The notes under the pieces were generated by a model that did no database searches, was not told the DNA's origin, and saw nothing but the letters and a program-made list of their open reading frames with translations. 64,000 nt of DNA from Priapulus caudatus (Eukaryota > Priapulida > Priapulimorpha > Priapulimorphida > Priapulidae): the NCBI RefSeq assembly GCF_000485595.1, contig NW_014577521.1:64274-128273 (forward strand). The letters run 5' to 3'. The position numbers and the translations under genes are program-made. Position 1 is the stretch's first letter, and every line of letters begins with the position of its first letter. Shown one piece after another: positions 36,516 to 49,647 of the stretch.

Positions 36516-39500
36516 ATGGCTTTTTCGTTCGGACGAGCCATTCAAGGCTTGCTAGGCCTCGCTGTAGATGAGGTTTCTGCATCGTTGGTAAATGAGGTGA
36601 ACATCAAAGCTTATAATAACCAGAGAGTGCATCTGCGAGAGGGCTTCCTTACGTTATATTACATGGTTGGAGCCAGAAAGTATGAAATAGTGCTACAGAA
36701 TCCCAGTGCCACTAATAAAGTCTTCAGGTGCGTACAGCGGTCGTTATTGATATCAGTTGAAATTAATTTAGATGCAAAGCAAATATAAACTATAGCCACG
36801 AACATATGTAGAGAACTTACATAAGTTCATGCTATAAGTATAAATATGTAACCAATGTTTAAAATGGTTTAATTGCTAGTGTAATATAACATGAGATATA
36901 TATGTAGGACAGCATGTAAGACTTCAGCATAAATCTACAGTTATTAATAGGCATGCATAAGTCTACGTTTAAGAAGCATGTCTTCAGCTGTTTATATCAT
37001 ATATCTGTGATTACACATTTCAGTAGTATTTCTCTTGAATCAGAGGCCATTAGGCCATATTGTATATCACAAATCGGTAATAGTGTCATGTGCGCACTAC
37101 TTGAAAACTAAACAGAAACTGTTGGTTTCTTGCAGTCTAGCACGATCATTCAAGGACAATGAAGCCACTACACTCTTTGGAACCTTTGTCACTAAGCTTC
37201 AGCCATTACTGGAGTTTAGTAGACAGGTGTATGATAGCGACACGCTGGCAAAGGCATGTGGCTATTGCAGGGAGGAGCCGAACTGGCTACCAGTTCACAT
37301 TGCCGCTGCGGTCGGGCTAACTGATTGCATAAAAACTTCGTTACTACAGAGGTACAAACTTTATTAGGTCAGCACTCTCAGTTAAATGTACGTGTCCGTG
37401 CATGCATATGTGCATATCACGTGATTGCGTACCATGTCATAATATCATATGTGTATATGTGTGTGTGTGTGTATATGCGTGTGTGTGTGTGTGTGTGTAC
37501 ATTACATATATTGGAGAATGTTTTTTTTTAAATTTTCAGTCATTTAAACACTCCGGCAATCATCAGTGGATTGACACCTCTACACTTGGCCGTACAGCAT
37601 GAAAACATTGCATTTGTGAATGCTCTGGTTGAACTAGAGGCAGATGTCAATGTGCAAGATTCCCATGGGAATAGTCCTTTGTACTACGCCCTGTCAAAGG
37701 AACCCCAAATACTAGAGGTGGGTTTAATTGCTATATCCAAAATAAACTGTGTTAAATTAAAGTTAGTAGAAATATAATGAACTGGAAAAATGATCTAGTT
37801 AGTTGTAATCACTGAGAGTGAAGAGAAGGAGAGTTCAGAGTGAATGTACACATGCAGTGGTTTCCTAACATCCCACATGTCGATGACTCCATGTGGCAGT
37901 GCAGGCACCCTCACTACATAATTATGAGTTGACTAAAATTACATAACCTATATCGCTCGTAATTCTTTACAAGTCTGTGCATGGCTAATGCACACATGTT
38001 GACTTGGTTGTCCAGCAGATATATTCTAAACTGTGTGGGAGTTGGTGCCTGTGTTACATACCATGCAGTGCCTACGTGTGACTATAAGATAATGTTTCAT
38101 GTTCTTGGTCATGTTGTGTTGGGTCATGTTCATTTCATGCTTAGGTCCTGTCCATGTCATGCTTGGGCCATGCTTAGGTCATGCTTAGGTTATGCTCATG
38201 TCATGCTTAGGTCATGTTCATGTCATACTTGGGTCATGCTTAGGTCATGCTTGGGTTATGCTTATGTCATGCTTAGGTCATGCTCATAAGTTATGTCAGG
38301 TCATGTTTACATCATGTTAAGGTTGTGTCAATTGAGCTCAATGTTCACGTCATGTTGCGGTCATGTCACGTCAGGTCATGTTCATGCCATGTCATGTTAT
38401 GTCAGGTCTAACTCACGTCATGTTCATCATTATCATTTCACGTTGGGTCGTGCTCGTGTGATGTAAAACCAAGGTCGCCGTTGCTGTCGTTGATGATCAT
38501 GCAGATCATGCTGCGGCGGCCATGTTTGGAGACGGTGAACTACTTCAGCACGAGTCTGGAGACGCTGCTGTTTGCGGCGTGCGTCAACGACTACCCAGCC
38601 AGCGCGTGTCTGCTGCTGGCCCACGGCGCCGACGTCGGCTTCTCCTGTCGCAGCTACATGTACGAGATGCACGGTGCGGCGAAGGCCGGCAGCCTCGGGT
38701 ACGTAGCTGTACTCACCATGCAGCACTGCTGTATATATGTATTGCAAATATTCTTTGCTTAAACATCTCTTTAAACTGTAACCTAAGTAGAACATATAGT
38801 ACATATAGTTACCTAAGAAGAATGAATTTGTTAGGAAATTAGGAATTAGTGCAAACAGATTAGTATTACCATAAACATATATATATATATATATGCTATA
38901 AGTACATGCATATGTATGTTTGTGGTATTACTCGATTCTTTTTCTCTGTAGGTGCATAAAGACAATCTGTGAGCTATATCCACATGAAGTGAGAAGAAAG
39001 GATGATAGACATGGTGGTACTGCTTTACACTGGGCCAGAGACAAGCAGGTAAGCAGCCTACACAAACTCTCACAACATTAATAACACCGATACCAACAAA
39101 TACTGTCTGGTTGCAGAGGATTCCTGAATAGCTACAATAATTTTGCAGAAGAAGACACTAACACAGAGACCCTGATGTGCAAAGAATACATTTTAACTGG
39201 TAACCATTTCTCTACATCTTAAAAATGTATCGTATTCACGCTTCTTAAAATATAGCTAAATGTGGCAATCTCAAACGTGACTTTAGACCGTCGAGTTACT
39301 GGTGAGCTTAGGAGCGAATTTGGACACACCCAGCAAAACAGGTGACACACCACTACACATCATGGTAGAGAAGCACCGGCTTGACTGTGTCATCGCACTG
39401 CTGTGCAGTGGAGCATCCCCAGATATATTGAACAGGAGTGGAATGACAGCCCTCCACGTGGCTGTGCAGGTGATATGCTTTGTGTTTGTAGCAAACGAGT

Positions 39501-42500
39501 GTGCAAACAACTTGTGGGAAGGTTTGTGCCCACATGTTGATTATGTGATGCCTCTCCCATATAGTTTACTTTATTTAGTAATTACTGTCATGTTTTAAAA
39601 GTCATCATTATGGAAAAATTTGGCTTGAGACAACTCTCTTTGTCACCCATTGTGCTATAAAGTTAATTAGTTTAAGTTGTGAAAGTAGTATTTTATACTA
39701 TGTTGGAAAATATTGATTTCAAACATTGTTTGTAGGGGAACCTTCACAATGACCAAATCGGTCCTTGTTAAGATTCTCATAAATTCTATGTAGTGAAATG
39801 AATAATCAATTAACTGGGTCATTTTCTGCATCCATGTTTATCATCTTTGAGTAGGCCTGTTAGATTATCATCGTACATTTGCACTTTGGTTGTTTGTGGA
39901 AACATACTGTGCTAATCCACGAAGTTTCCACATGCAGGATGCTCTATATTAATTATTATCTGTGATGGAAAACTACAACTGTGGGGTTTGTGTGTGTTCT
40001 GTTTTTTAGATGGGTGATTTAAATGTGACTCGAGCACTGCTCGTGTTTGGAGCCGATATGGATGCTGTTACTAATCATCAGCAGTCGGTGCGCCACCTAG
40101 CAGCGACGACGCCTAGTGCTAACAAGGCTGCGATGATTTACACACTACATGCTGTCGGTGAGTTATGAGAAACGTTATTAATTTTCTTATTTGCATTTTT
40201 TCCCTTATTTCGTTACCTGTTACATTCTTTTTTGTCAACTGTTTGTCATATTTTTCATCTCGTTCTTTTTATCTTCTTCTCCTCTGCCTTTGTCTTCTTC
40301 TTCTTCTTCTTGTTCTTCTTCCTTCTTCTTCTTCTTCTTCTTCTTCTTCTTCTTCTTCTTCTTCTTCTTCTTCTTCTTCTTCTTCTCTTCTTTCTTCTTC
40401 CTTCTCTTCTCTTCTTCTTCTTCTTCTTCTTTCTCTCTTTTCTTCTTCTTCTTCTTCTTTCTCTTCTTCTCTTCTTCTTCTTCTTCTTCTTTCTTCTTCT
40501 TCTCTTCTTCCTTTCTTCTTCTTCTTTTCTTTCTTCTTCTCCTTTTTCTTATTTCTTTTATCTTCTTACGTCTTCCGTTCTCTTTTTCTTCTTTCTTCTT
40601 CTTCTTCTTCTTTTTCTTCTTCTCCTTCCTGTTATTTTTTTGTTCTTCTTCTTGCTTTTTCCTTGCCCGTGTGGCTTAATTGAGATTGTGTAGCCACTAA
40701 ATATTTAGTTTTAGATACTAAATACCCTGGTGCGAACCTAATAGTTCAGTATGAGTACGCCGCAAGAGATAGTAAATGTTCAGAACCCCCCTTTTCCAAA
40801 TGAAGTGGCAGTCTTGGCCAAATGGCGTTAAACATATCGGGAGACAATAAACATGGTAGCACTGTATCTGTGTTTGTCTGATAGGTGCTAAACGCTGTGT
40901 CTCCAGTCTGGGAGTGACTGGCTGTAATAGTGGGTGCCAGCCCGGCGAAACGTACAACGGTATGATAAGCATCCCTCCTGCTGCATGCAAGCCGACACAT
41001 TGTGAGTATTGCTGACCGTCCTGCACCGGGATGGTCTAGGGAATGACAGGCATAGTTACGTTAAAACCCAATGCGTTTTTGGTAGGTGCTCTTTGGTGTT
41101 TAGAAATATATTGCCAAAAACTAGGAATGTCTGGCAGTGGTCGATGTAAATAGGTCTACAACCAGTAGAACTTTTGCAAGTTTGTACGTGCATCATCACT
41201 TGGAGATGTTTGCATTAATGACCAGTAGTGGTCATTAAAATTTCTATTCTAGTCAACAGAGCATTGTATTTTGAGTGTCTGAATGGTGCGTTGAGTTATG
41301 CTGACGAACTAGCTGCAAACTCTTAGAAATTTTATCAGTTACTACCAACTTACCTCATGCAAATCCAATTGGCTAGTAGAAACGGTGTATCAATCCTCAC
41401 GTTTACATCCGTATTATCCGCATCCATGTACTATTTTGCTGTATGTATTTTGTGTCAAATGTGAGAATGCGATGAAATTTGAGAATACGTGTAGATTATT
41501 TTTGCTCACATTGCTTGGAACAGACCTGGAGGACCTCGTTTCCACGGCGATGTTTGCGTCGGCGATGCAGGGTAAGGATGAGGCGGACAGCGGTGGCAAG
41601 AAAAGACGTGGCAACGTACTCTGCCTGGATGGTGGAGGTATCCGGGGCCTCATACTTGTACAGGTGCGTCGGGCATGGTATTTGCCGGATTTTTTTCCCC
41701 ACAGTAAAATGCGACTGAAATAATTATGTTTATTACTGGTGCTATTATGTATAAATATATATGTGTCTGTGTGCGTGCGTGCGTGCGTGCGTGCGTGTGT
41801 GCGTGCGTGCGTGCGTGCGTGTAGATTACATATATACTCATACAATATATGCTTATTATCTCTTGTTTTTGCAGGTGCTACTAGCTATAGAGAAGATTGC
41901 AGGCTGCCCTGTTATTGAGCTCTTTGACTGGGTGTCAGGGACAAGCACAGGTGGCATCTTGGCTCTTGGACTTGCAGTTGGTGAGTCATCATTGAAATTG
42001 TACATCTAATACGGCAAAACATTAAATAAAAAATACATACAAAAATAATACATAAATACGACCTTATAAACTTATGAAGTTTTTTTTATTAAATACATAT
42101 TTAATTAATATTTAATTTATCATTCATTAATACCTGCATAATTCACGCCTGGAAGTACGTGTGTTCCGGCCCGCATGTGTCATTGTCGTCATCGTCTCCT
42201 GTCAAGGTCGTACGGCGAGGGAGGCGCAGGGGTTCTACTTCGGCTTCAAGGACAAGGTCTTTGATGGCAAGCGGCCGTACAACTCGGGCCCGCTCGAGGA
42301 AGCGCTGAAGCGGGAGCTCGGCGAACACACGCGCATGCTCGACATAAAGAACGTACGGTGAGTAAGTAAGGTGGCGTCGATCGCCGCGTCTCGTCACAAT
42401 GACGTCCGATTTCATTCTAGACTGAAGTGAAACGGTGGCTGAGAACTTGCCAATTACATTTGCATGACACGGGTTACATATGTGATTGCGCTTCATTCAT

Positions 42501-44944
42501 GTGCCGAGAACCTGAGAATGCTTGCGGCAATTAAAAGGATGTGCTTTTGTTTCTTATAAGTGGGTTTGTGACATTGATTTACGGTAGAATTATTATGAAA
42601 GCAAAGATGCACTTTTGTTTATCGGCAGCAAGTTTTTTAGCTGCTATTTACGAGAGAATCTCTGCAAGTAAGAATGCACTTTTGTTTATTGGCAGAACAT
42701 AACGCTGCTATTTATTGATTATTTATTTATTGATTATTATTTCTCGGCAGCGTGTTCGTAACCGACATTTTCGTGAGAAACATTGTGCGAGTGAAAATGC
42801 TCTTTTGTTTCCCGGCAGTGTGTTCGTAACCGCAGTGCTCGCCGACAGGCATCCGGCGGACCTGCATCTTTTTCGCAACTACGCGGTCCCCGGTGAGGAG
42901 CTGCTGAGACAGCAGACGGGTGGCAAGGTTGGCCAGGTGAAGGCCGCTGCCTTCACGGCGCCACCCTGTTACACGCGTAAGCTTTCTCCTCATCCACTAT
43001 ACATACATACTTCCGTGGGTGGGTCGTGTAGTGTAGCGTGATGGATGGATGGTTGTGGTTGTGATTACAGGTTGAGTGAAGCATGTCGATTAGTGTGCTG
43101 TAGATTTTTCTGTTGTATCGTCTGTATATCTTCTTAGCTTTACCAGAAGTTACGATGTATGTTCAATGCAGAATTGCCAGTATTGGTGGTGCAACTATGT
43201 CATCATTTAACATGTAACGAAAATACGAGAAAATAAGTGGAGCTAGTGGGTTTTAAGGAAGTAATTCCTGAAGGTGTTCGCAGGTGTTGAGAAATACTGG
43301 ATGTTGGTATAGGTAGGGAAATGGGAAGCATCAGGAATGACATAATATAGATTATATCTCCATGTCCAGTTTTTTACGTCACTCCTGACAGTATGTATGG
43401 TGTATTAATACGTAAATTCCATTAGTTTGAAACACTATAATCCCTTCACATTTCTGTATTTATCGTACACAGAGCAGTTGGTGTGGCAGGCGGCACGTGC
43501 GTCCGGGGCAGCACCCACGTTCTTCAAGCCTCTAGGAATGATGCTAGATGGAGGGCTCATGGCCAATAACCCAACGCTGGATATGCTCACCGAAGTACAG
43601 CAGCACAATGCTGCCTGCCTCGTGTCTGTGAGTATGTGCCTGCCAAAAAAATATCACTCACTGAATTACAGACATACAGACGTACAATTCTGTCTGTCTG
43701 CTGTGTAGTTATGCCTACCATAAATATAAAATCAGTCTGTGAGTGCTGCACTAACACACACCTAACTAAATTGATACACGTTATTATTTTCGCAGGGGGA
43801 AGATGACCATTTTCCTCTGAAATGCGTTGTTTCCATTGGAACGGGTAAGTTATCATTAGGAATTATCTGTAGAACATTCATATGCTATGTCCATGATCCA
43901 TCTGTTACACTGCAATGGTGTAAGCTCTTGCAAATCTTTCTGAAAACGTATTGTGATTGTATTCGAATTATACTACCGAATGGAATATTAGCCAACAGAG
44001 ATTATATTATATGACCTTTTATATGGCATAATTTACATCTTAGGACTAATCCCCGTGAAAAAGGTGCAGAGTATTGATATTGAGCTACCTTCGACCCTCT
44101 GGGGCGCTGCGAAAGCTGCATTCGGTGCTATGAGCCTTGTAAATCTTCTAGTTGACCAGGTATTGATTACGTTTGAAACGTATTGAAACTGATTACGTTT
44201 GGATACTAGTTATTTTAGTATGCTACCTAGCTCCAACAATCTACGACAATGTGGTTGATGAATGATCCAATGCTTAAAATTATCTGTCTATGTGTTTATT
44301 TACTTAGTTATTATTATTATTGTAAGATGGTTCAACCAATTCATCCTGTCACTGTGTCCAGGTGGCCGTATATTCATCCTGCTGTTATCAGGAATTCGAA
44401 TGCGTGGTTAAGAGAATTCAACTAGTCATGTACCACTTCTAGTATTGCTGATAGGGTCTATGTCCCCCAGGGTACTGCCGGAACGTACCCTGGGTACGGT
44501 CTGGTATACCGGAACGTACCCTGGTAACTATCTAATATGCCGGACCCTATCAGCTCTAGTATTCTACTCTGTGTAAACGCACCTTCACACTGACTGCATG
44601 CAGTCGTCTACTGTGGTACCGCGCCCATTCACGCCCGCATCGTGTCCTGTCAGACTCTCCATTCTCTTGCTTCCTTTGCCATCCTGTAGCTGCGTCCGTT
44701 CACGCTGCCACCGTGTCTGATCATGCAGGTGTCGAATTCGTCGGGACAGACCGTGGAGCGGGCGCGCGCGTGGTGCAACATGGCCGCCGTGCATTACTTC
44801 CGCTTCGACCCGCAGCTTTCCGCCGACGTGATGCTGGACGAGAAGGATGACGTCATCATCTTGCAGATGCTCTGGGACACGATGGCGTACTTGCACGAGC
44901 AGAGAGAAACGCTCGAGAAGCTCGTGTCCATCTTGCAGCGATAA
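36516..44944 (+). CDS. PLA2G6: PLA2G6, calcium-independent phospholipase A2 (group VI), complete, 16 coding exons
   Basis: Hydrolyses the sn-2 acyl chain of phospholipids in membrane remodelling. Exons: 36516-36727, 37136-37351, 37540-37717, 38505-38698, 38952-39048, 39287-39469, 40010-40157, 40885-41001, 41524-41663, 41875-41980, 42207-42357, 42819-42976, 43473-43627, 43796-43844, 44044-44159, 44729-44944. The sum is 2436 bases, 811 residues (human about 806), GT-AG throughout and in frame. After an N-terminal domain come ankyrin repeats (about 140-420; [50 protein letters not shown]). The patatin-type catalytic domain has the oxyanion loop [10 protein letters not shown] (482-491), nucleophile S519 in GTSTG (517-521) and D659 in [10 protein letters not shown], the Ser-Asp dyad. 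Further family matches are [14 protein letters not shown] and [15 protein letters not shown]. The start fits the family N-terminus. Exon 4's start is the least certain boundary. Exons 4, 11, 12 and 16 are very GC-rich; the others are not. Confidence 0.95.
38100..38440. repeat. TCATGCTTAGG minisatellite in PLA2G6 intron 3
   Basis: Degenerate units of about 12 bases (GGTCATGCTTAG, GTTATGCTCATG and variants) fill roughly 300 bases and fade out just before the exon 4 acceptor (GATCATGCAG at 38495-38504), which looks like a unit itself. Confidence 0.85.
40285..40660. repeat. (TTC)n tract in PLA2G6 intron 7
   Basis: About 370 bases of TTC/CTT triplets, nearly pure at about 40318-40385 and interrupted after that. 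The gene's sense strand is the pyrimidine strand (GAA on the template). The three overlapping frames (poly-Ser, poly-Phe, poly-Leu) are not genes. Confidence 0.95.
41761..41822. repeat. (GTGC)n microsatellite, PLA2G6 intron 9
   Basis: About 13 GTGC-type tetranucleotides just upstream of exon 10 (41875). Confidence 0.9.
42540..42818 (+). repeat. 67-base repeat array of decoy acceptors, PLA2G6 intron 11
   Basis: The motif CTTTTGTTT followed by CGGCAG-like sequence recurs with the second part ending at 42628, 42695, 42750 and at the true acceptor 42818 (spacings 67, 55, 68). A worn unit starts at 42544. The unit ending at 42750 is followed by CGTGTTCGTAACCG, nearly identical to the exon 12 start TGTGTTCGTAACCG. 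Confidence 0.85.
44450..44553. repeat. GGAACGTACCCTG inverted-repeat fragment, PLA2G6 intron 15
   Basis: Begins GCTGATAGGGTCTATGTCCC and ends GGACCCTATCAGC with CCGGAACGTACCCTGG twice inside. It shares these phrases with 33757-34080, so it is another copy of that family. Confidence 0.8.
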
Positions 44945-44951
44945 GAGAAGG

Positions 44952-45120
44952 TACCAGGGTAAAAAATACACGGGAACTATGAGCGATTCGCTCTTCACAC
45001 CTCTGAAATCGCTCTCGTGTGGCTCAAAATAGCTCCCGTAAAATTTTTGACGAGAGCTATTTTTCGCACAGATTTTTGAAAAAGAGCTCCTGTGAAAGAA
45101 AATAAATTTCCCCCCTGGAA
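44952..45120. repeat. Dispersed element in the PLA2G6 3' untranslated region, with AATAAA
   Basis: Begins CCAGGGTAAAAAATACACGG eight bases after the stop codon and ends near CCCCCCTGG. Its centre matches the inverted copy at 15605-15755. It contains AATAAA at 45101-45106, the first canonical poly(A) signal after the stop, so transcript ending may depend on the insertion (inference). Confidence 0.75.
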
Positions 45121-46055
45121 GGTACGCGAGTGGAAAGGCGTGGGTTTCTCGTTGATTCAAGGAAACGGATGATTAAGGAACGATTTAGATGACAGTAGTT
45201 GGAATGGATGTAGCAAAATCTTTCGATACCAGTATATTTATTTAAATTCTAACATTCCAATTGTTTTAGTATGTTTTAGTAATCTTAAGTTGCACATTGA
45301 CGTGCACGGCCACATTTCTGTGCTGGCCTGCATGGTTAGGCCGGCATCATATTTCTTTTGTAATCAATCAGCATTGATAGCAGTTCAATAACATCAAGAG
45401 TACAAAATAGAGATGTATTATTATTCTCTATTATTAATCTCTATTATGTACTCTTGATAACATGTCATACCAGCCATATTCACTTCTATATTGCAGTAAT
45501 CAAAATAGTTATGATCATTAAACCATCAACTCCACTTAAATGATAATAAGGAATCGAGAGTTAATGTTGGTAATGCAGGAAGCTGGCATATCGTTACTGA
45601 CACCTGCTGATTTGTGTCATAAGAAAGGATATGATGTGATGACAAGTAATGTAATAATATGAATCACATCTCAGATCTGGTAATCATTATATCCCAGTAT
45701 TATGTCCATGTACTCCTAAACCTATCATCTCTGCAGAATGTACTATTTTATTTTTTTTAAAGATTTTGCAATCATCTATATTAAATGTGTATACATAAGC
45801 AGGTAATATATTGTAGCTACAAGAGAGCACAAATGTGCATGTACTACTGCAATTGTAGTTTACATAATATCAGAAGTAGATAATAGGGAACTATATTAAC
45901 CTATTATCTACTTCTGATAATATTGTATTTACTAACATAACAATCTGTTTATATTGTTTTTGTTTAATTGAAGTTGTTAAATCTGAATTTCGAAGGTGGC
46001 CTTCAAGGATAGATTAAATTCCATTATATCCTATGTGTGTGACCTAAATCTTACT
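45121..46055. other. Intergenic, two palindromes, no gene
   Basis: AT-rich. Palindromes at about 45393-45458 (ATCAAGAGTAC ends) and about 45867-45921 (ATCAGAAGTAGATAATAGG ends) belong to the ATCARRAGT group. Confidence 0.6.
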
Positions 46056-46372
46056 ATAGGTGCGTTCACACTGGCGCGAATTAGCGGGCTGCAAAACCCG
46101 GTTTTTGCAGACCGCTCGAAAAATCGAGCTTTTTACAAGTGTGAACGCAATTAGCTCACTAAATCACGCTCAAAATAGCGCGCTGCAAAGAACACTTCCG
46201 ACTGCGCTAATTTGGAATAAGCGCGCTTATTTGCACCGCGGCGTGTTATCCCGCTCGGCGATTAGCGAGATATTTCCACCTGTGTGAACAACGACACAAT
46301 TAGCTCACTATTATCTCCGCTATTAGCGGGATGAGCAGCGCGGTTTTTCTTGTGTGTGAACACGCCTTATGT
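46056..46372. mobile_element. MITE with GTGCGTTCACACT ends
   Basis: The left end AGGTGCGTTCACACTGGCGC and the right end GTGTGTGAACACGCCT are imperfect complements. The interior has several ATTAGCGGG, TTAGCTCACT and GTGTGAAC motifs in both directions. About 315 bases, no open frame with a domain. Confidence 0.75.
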
Positions 46373-47443
46373 AGCTTTAAAATAATGCTGGCACATACAA
46401 TGAAAATAAAAACAATGTCTGTGTGTAACCACAAGCGAAAAGACAGCTGCATTTATTTCCATTCTTTAATTATCCACACATGCATACGATACACAACATA
46501 ATAATGTAACGGCTGCAATTAAATAAAAATAAATAAGTTAACGTACACTTTATAGTACAATGGTAATAAGCACAGACATACATGAGATTTCCACTCCTAC
46601 TCTGTATACACGAGGGTTTATAACAACCGTGTGCATGTTTGACGTGGGGGACACAGCATCTATGATAGTACATGATAATTTGCATCGGGATAAGTAGAGT
46701 GGAGGAAGTAGTGCCTAGTAACCAAATATCTACATGAAAGAGTAACAATTTGAATTACGCTACACATTGTACGAATGTCTAGCCAGTTTAGGGGGGCAAA
46801 GCTCTCATTCCACATTTTTTTGGCAGAATACTGTTTTAACTGCTTTCCAGCGTCGCAAAATGCGAAAGCTCGCAAGATGTCATCACAGACCTCTTTATAC
46901 TGTTCTATCGTCGATAGCCGGGGGAATATGTCTTAGTGACAGCGCATGGTTATAATACTAATGAAACGCGCTCTCTCTTTATAAACGGTCACTGTTCCAA
47001 TCCACTCGCTACGACCAGACCATCGCTAGTCTGAAAGCACTACGAGTGACTGTACTACGTTAGTTTCATTAGTAACATTGACCGAAACAGCCGAGGTTGC
47101 CCCACGTACGCAGACCTCGTTATAGAAGAAAATCGCGTTTCATACGTTGAGTTGTAATTGGATCCTATTCACGGTTGCTCACGGCTTTCGCTGAAGTCAG
47201 CCCCACACGTAAATACTTTCCCCATAAGCGTCACTCGTCGGAGGCTACGACCTACGACGTTAGCGCGATGCTAGAACATAGTTTACCTAGCTTTGGCTCT
47301 ATAGCGGCCCCCACCACTCCACATTATGCAACGTGGAAGCCCTCATCAACTAGGGAGCTGGCCACAGTCATGAGCGACCGTGAAGTTTGAAGTGATATCT
47401 GCTGTTCCCGACTCAATGAAGCATCATGCCCACCTTGGTCGAC

Positions 47444-47476
<33 letters not shown>

Positions 47477-47490
47477 ATAGTAGTAGTAGT

Positions 47491-47531
<41 letters not shown>

Positions 47532-49640
47532 ATAGTAGTAGTAGAAGCCCTAAGGCCAGAGTCACACCTTACCAACTCCGCCCGTATGTCAAAGCAATAC
47601 ACGGCACTTCTATCGTATTTAGCTGCGTGAAATGCACTAGTGTTGTGACTTGTCTTGTTATAGTTTCATGACTGGAACATCTATGGTGACGAAGGGAACA
47701 TCTATGAACAACAGGGTATAGAACGTGGTTCATACACGTGTGTGAAAGCCACAAGCGAGTGTTGTGCACTGCACGCACATGCTTGTGCGCCCACAACACT
47801 AATGACTGTGCCAACAGAAACTTATGGCATTAATGATTGCTAGTCTTTGAAGAAGTAATATGATCAGTTCTATTCACTTCTCACACACAATTAAGCCGGT
47901 ATTTACGAAGAGTACTAGCCCACAGTATAAGATAATCGTTTACATACACATTTATGCGAACTGCAACTTATAATACACTGGCAATGACAACCTGATAAAT
48001 AGTACATCATCTTCTGAGCATGCACTGTGCCACCAATCAGATGGTACCCCGTGCAACCGTAGACCCCCCCTCCTGCCACACTTACCTCACCCTTGCTACA
48101 GTGTATTTATCCCCACATCCACGCATAAGAGTACAATAGCTACCCACGACATGCTATACCCTAGCATGCACGACACGATACCCACATCCATGGTCTTTCG
48201 CTTCATATTTATAAGTCTCTTCGGAAACTGCGGCAACTAGACACACCATAAATCATCTATTTCAGACAGAAATGACTCGCCGCGTCTATGACACGATACA
48301 TGTACTCCCACGCACATGTCACGATGAACCTATGTATGCTAGCATATACAGGTCCACGGTGATGTTACCATACGGCAACTAACGTTTTATAAGCTATACA
48401 TACCACCGACTAGCAGCATCACAAAATTGGCATTATGTGTACTCTGTCAAATTACGATTTTTTTTCTATAAACGTCTTCTAAACGAATACTAAACGTGGA
48501 AATTTGCGACAACGGCTTTGGCTTACTGAAACCAATAGGAACACTTTATCACGTGTGCATCACTGTCATACTTACAATCTTACAGTCTTACTTGTCAAGA
48601 TTACTGTCAGATGTACTCTCCTGTGCTAATTAAATTACACTCTGAACGTCTAAAAATTCGAGAATAAACCATTTGCCAAATGGCATTACACACTAAAGTT
48701 CAGGCTGGTAAAACAAAATACAAAGTGCCAACGAAACAGAATGGTTTCGTATCTGATACAGGGTGACATCCCTAGAATCAGGAGTGTAATAACATCATCG
48801 ATTATCTATATCATGACACTCCTGACAGAATGACTTATTCGATGCTCAAAATAGTAACGTGAATGCTAGTCTTAAAAATATACACCCGACTTTCCTCGAA
48901 GCTGCATCTCTAAACCGCTCCCTTGCATCACGCGTGCGATGGCACTGACAAGTGCAGCTCTACCAATAGAGCTCTTCGCCCCGGTACAGGCCTGTAGCTC
49001 GGAATGGAGGGCGATGTAGGTAGAGCTGTGCCGCGAGGTGAGCATCTCGTAACCATGGAGACGTGCTCGCAGGATGGGGTACGCGGATCACTAGCGGAGA
49101 CCCAGTATCCTAACGTGGTGTGAGGCTTGGGCAGGCGGTCGCACCGTGAGATTAAGGTGATGGCACTCGAGATGCAGCGACGATAAATATTACAACAAAA
49201 TGGCAAAGTTCTATTGCCCACCACCACAACGAGGCACCGCTCCCAAGGCAGCAGCTTCTGCGCAACTCATAAACCACAACAACGCCCGCCGTCCATCTGT
49301 CTGAATCAGGACCATAGGAAAGAAATAGACGTGCATGCCAAAACACCGACAACATAGACTCGAGCAGACGATAGACACCGTAGCAACAGATGGAAACACG
49401 CATTGTTGATGATAACGAGTTCTCTACACAAATTAAACCTTAAATTATACTTTGTTCATAACTTGTTTTTTCGAAACTAGTTATGACTTGCCTCTACGAA
49501 GGAAAACTGTTTTTTTTTTAAATAGAAAAAGTAGCTTCATAGACGTAGCTTTCATGACTGCGACTAATAGACCAAACTCAACTATTATTTCATTTGAAAT
49601 ATGGGATACGAAAAACAATAACATATAACCAAAAATATAT
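46373..49640. other. Intergenic, no supported gene
   Basis: Contains a (GTA)n microsatellite at 47444-47544 and an imperfect palindrome at 48777-48826 (TCAGGAGTGT end, GACACTCCTGA partner). Frames at 47175-47390 and 48928-49403 have no domain signature. I see nothing else. Confidence 0.45.
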
Positions 49641-49647
49641 CACTACA

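Noticed and set aside
40165-40693. Three overlapping plus-strand ORFs of about 160 residues
   Set aside because: Frames of the TTC tract within PLA2G6 intron 7.
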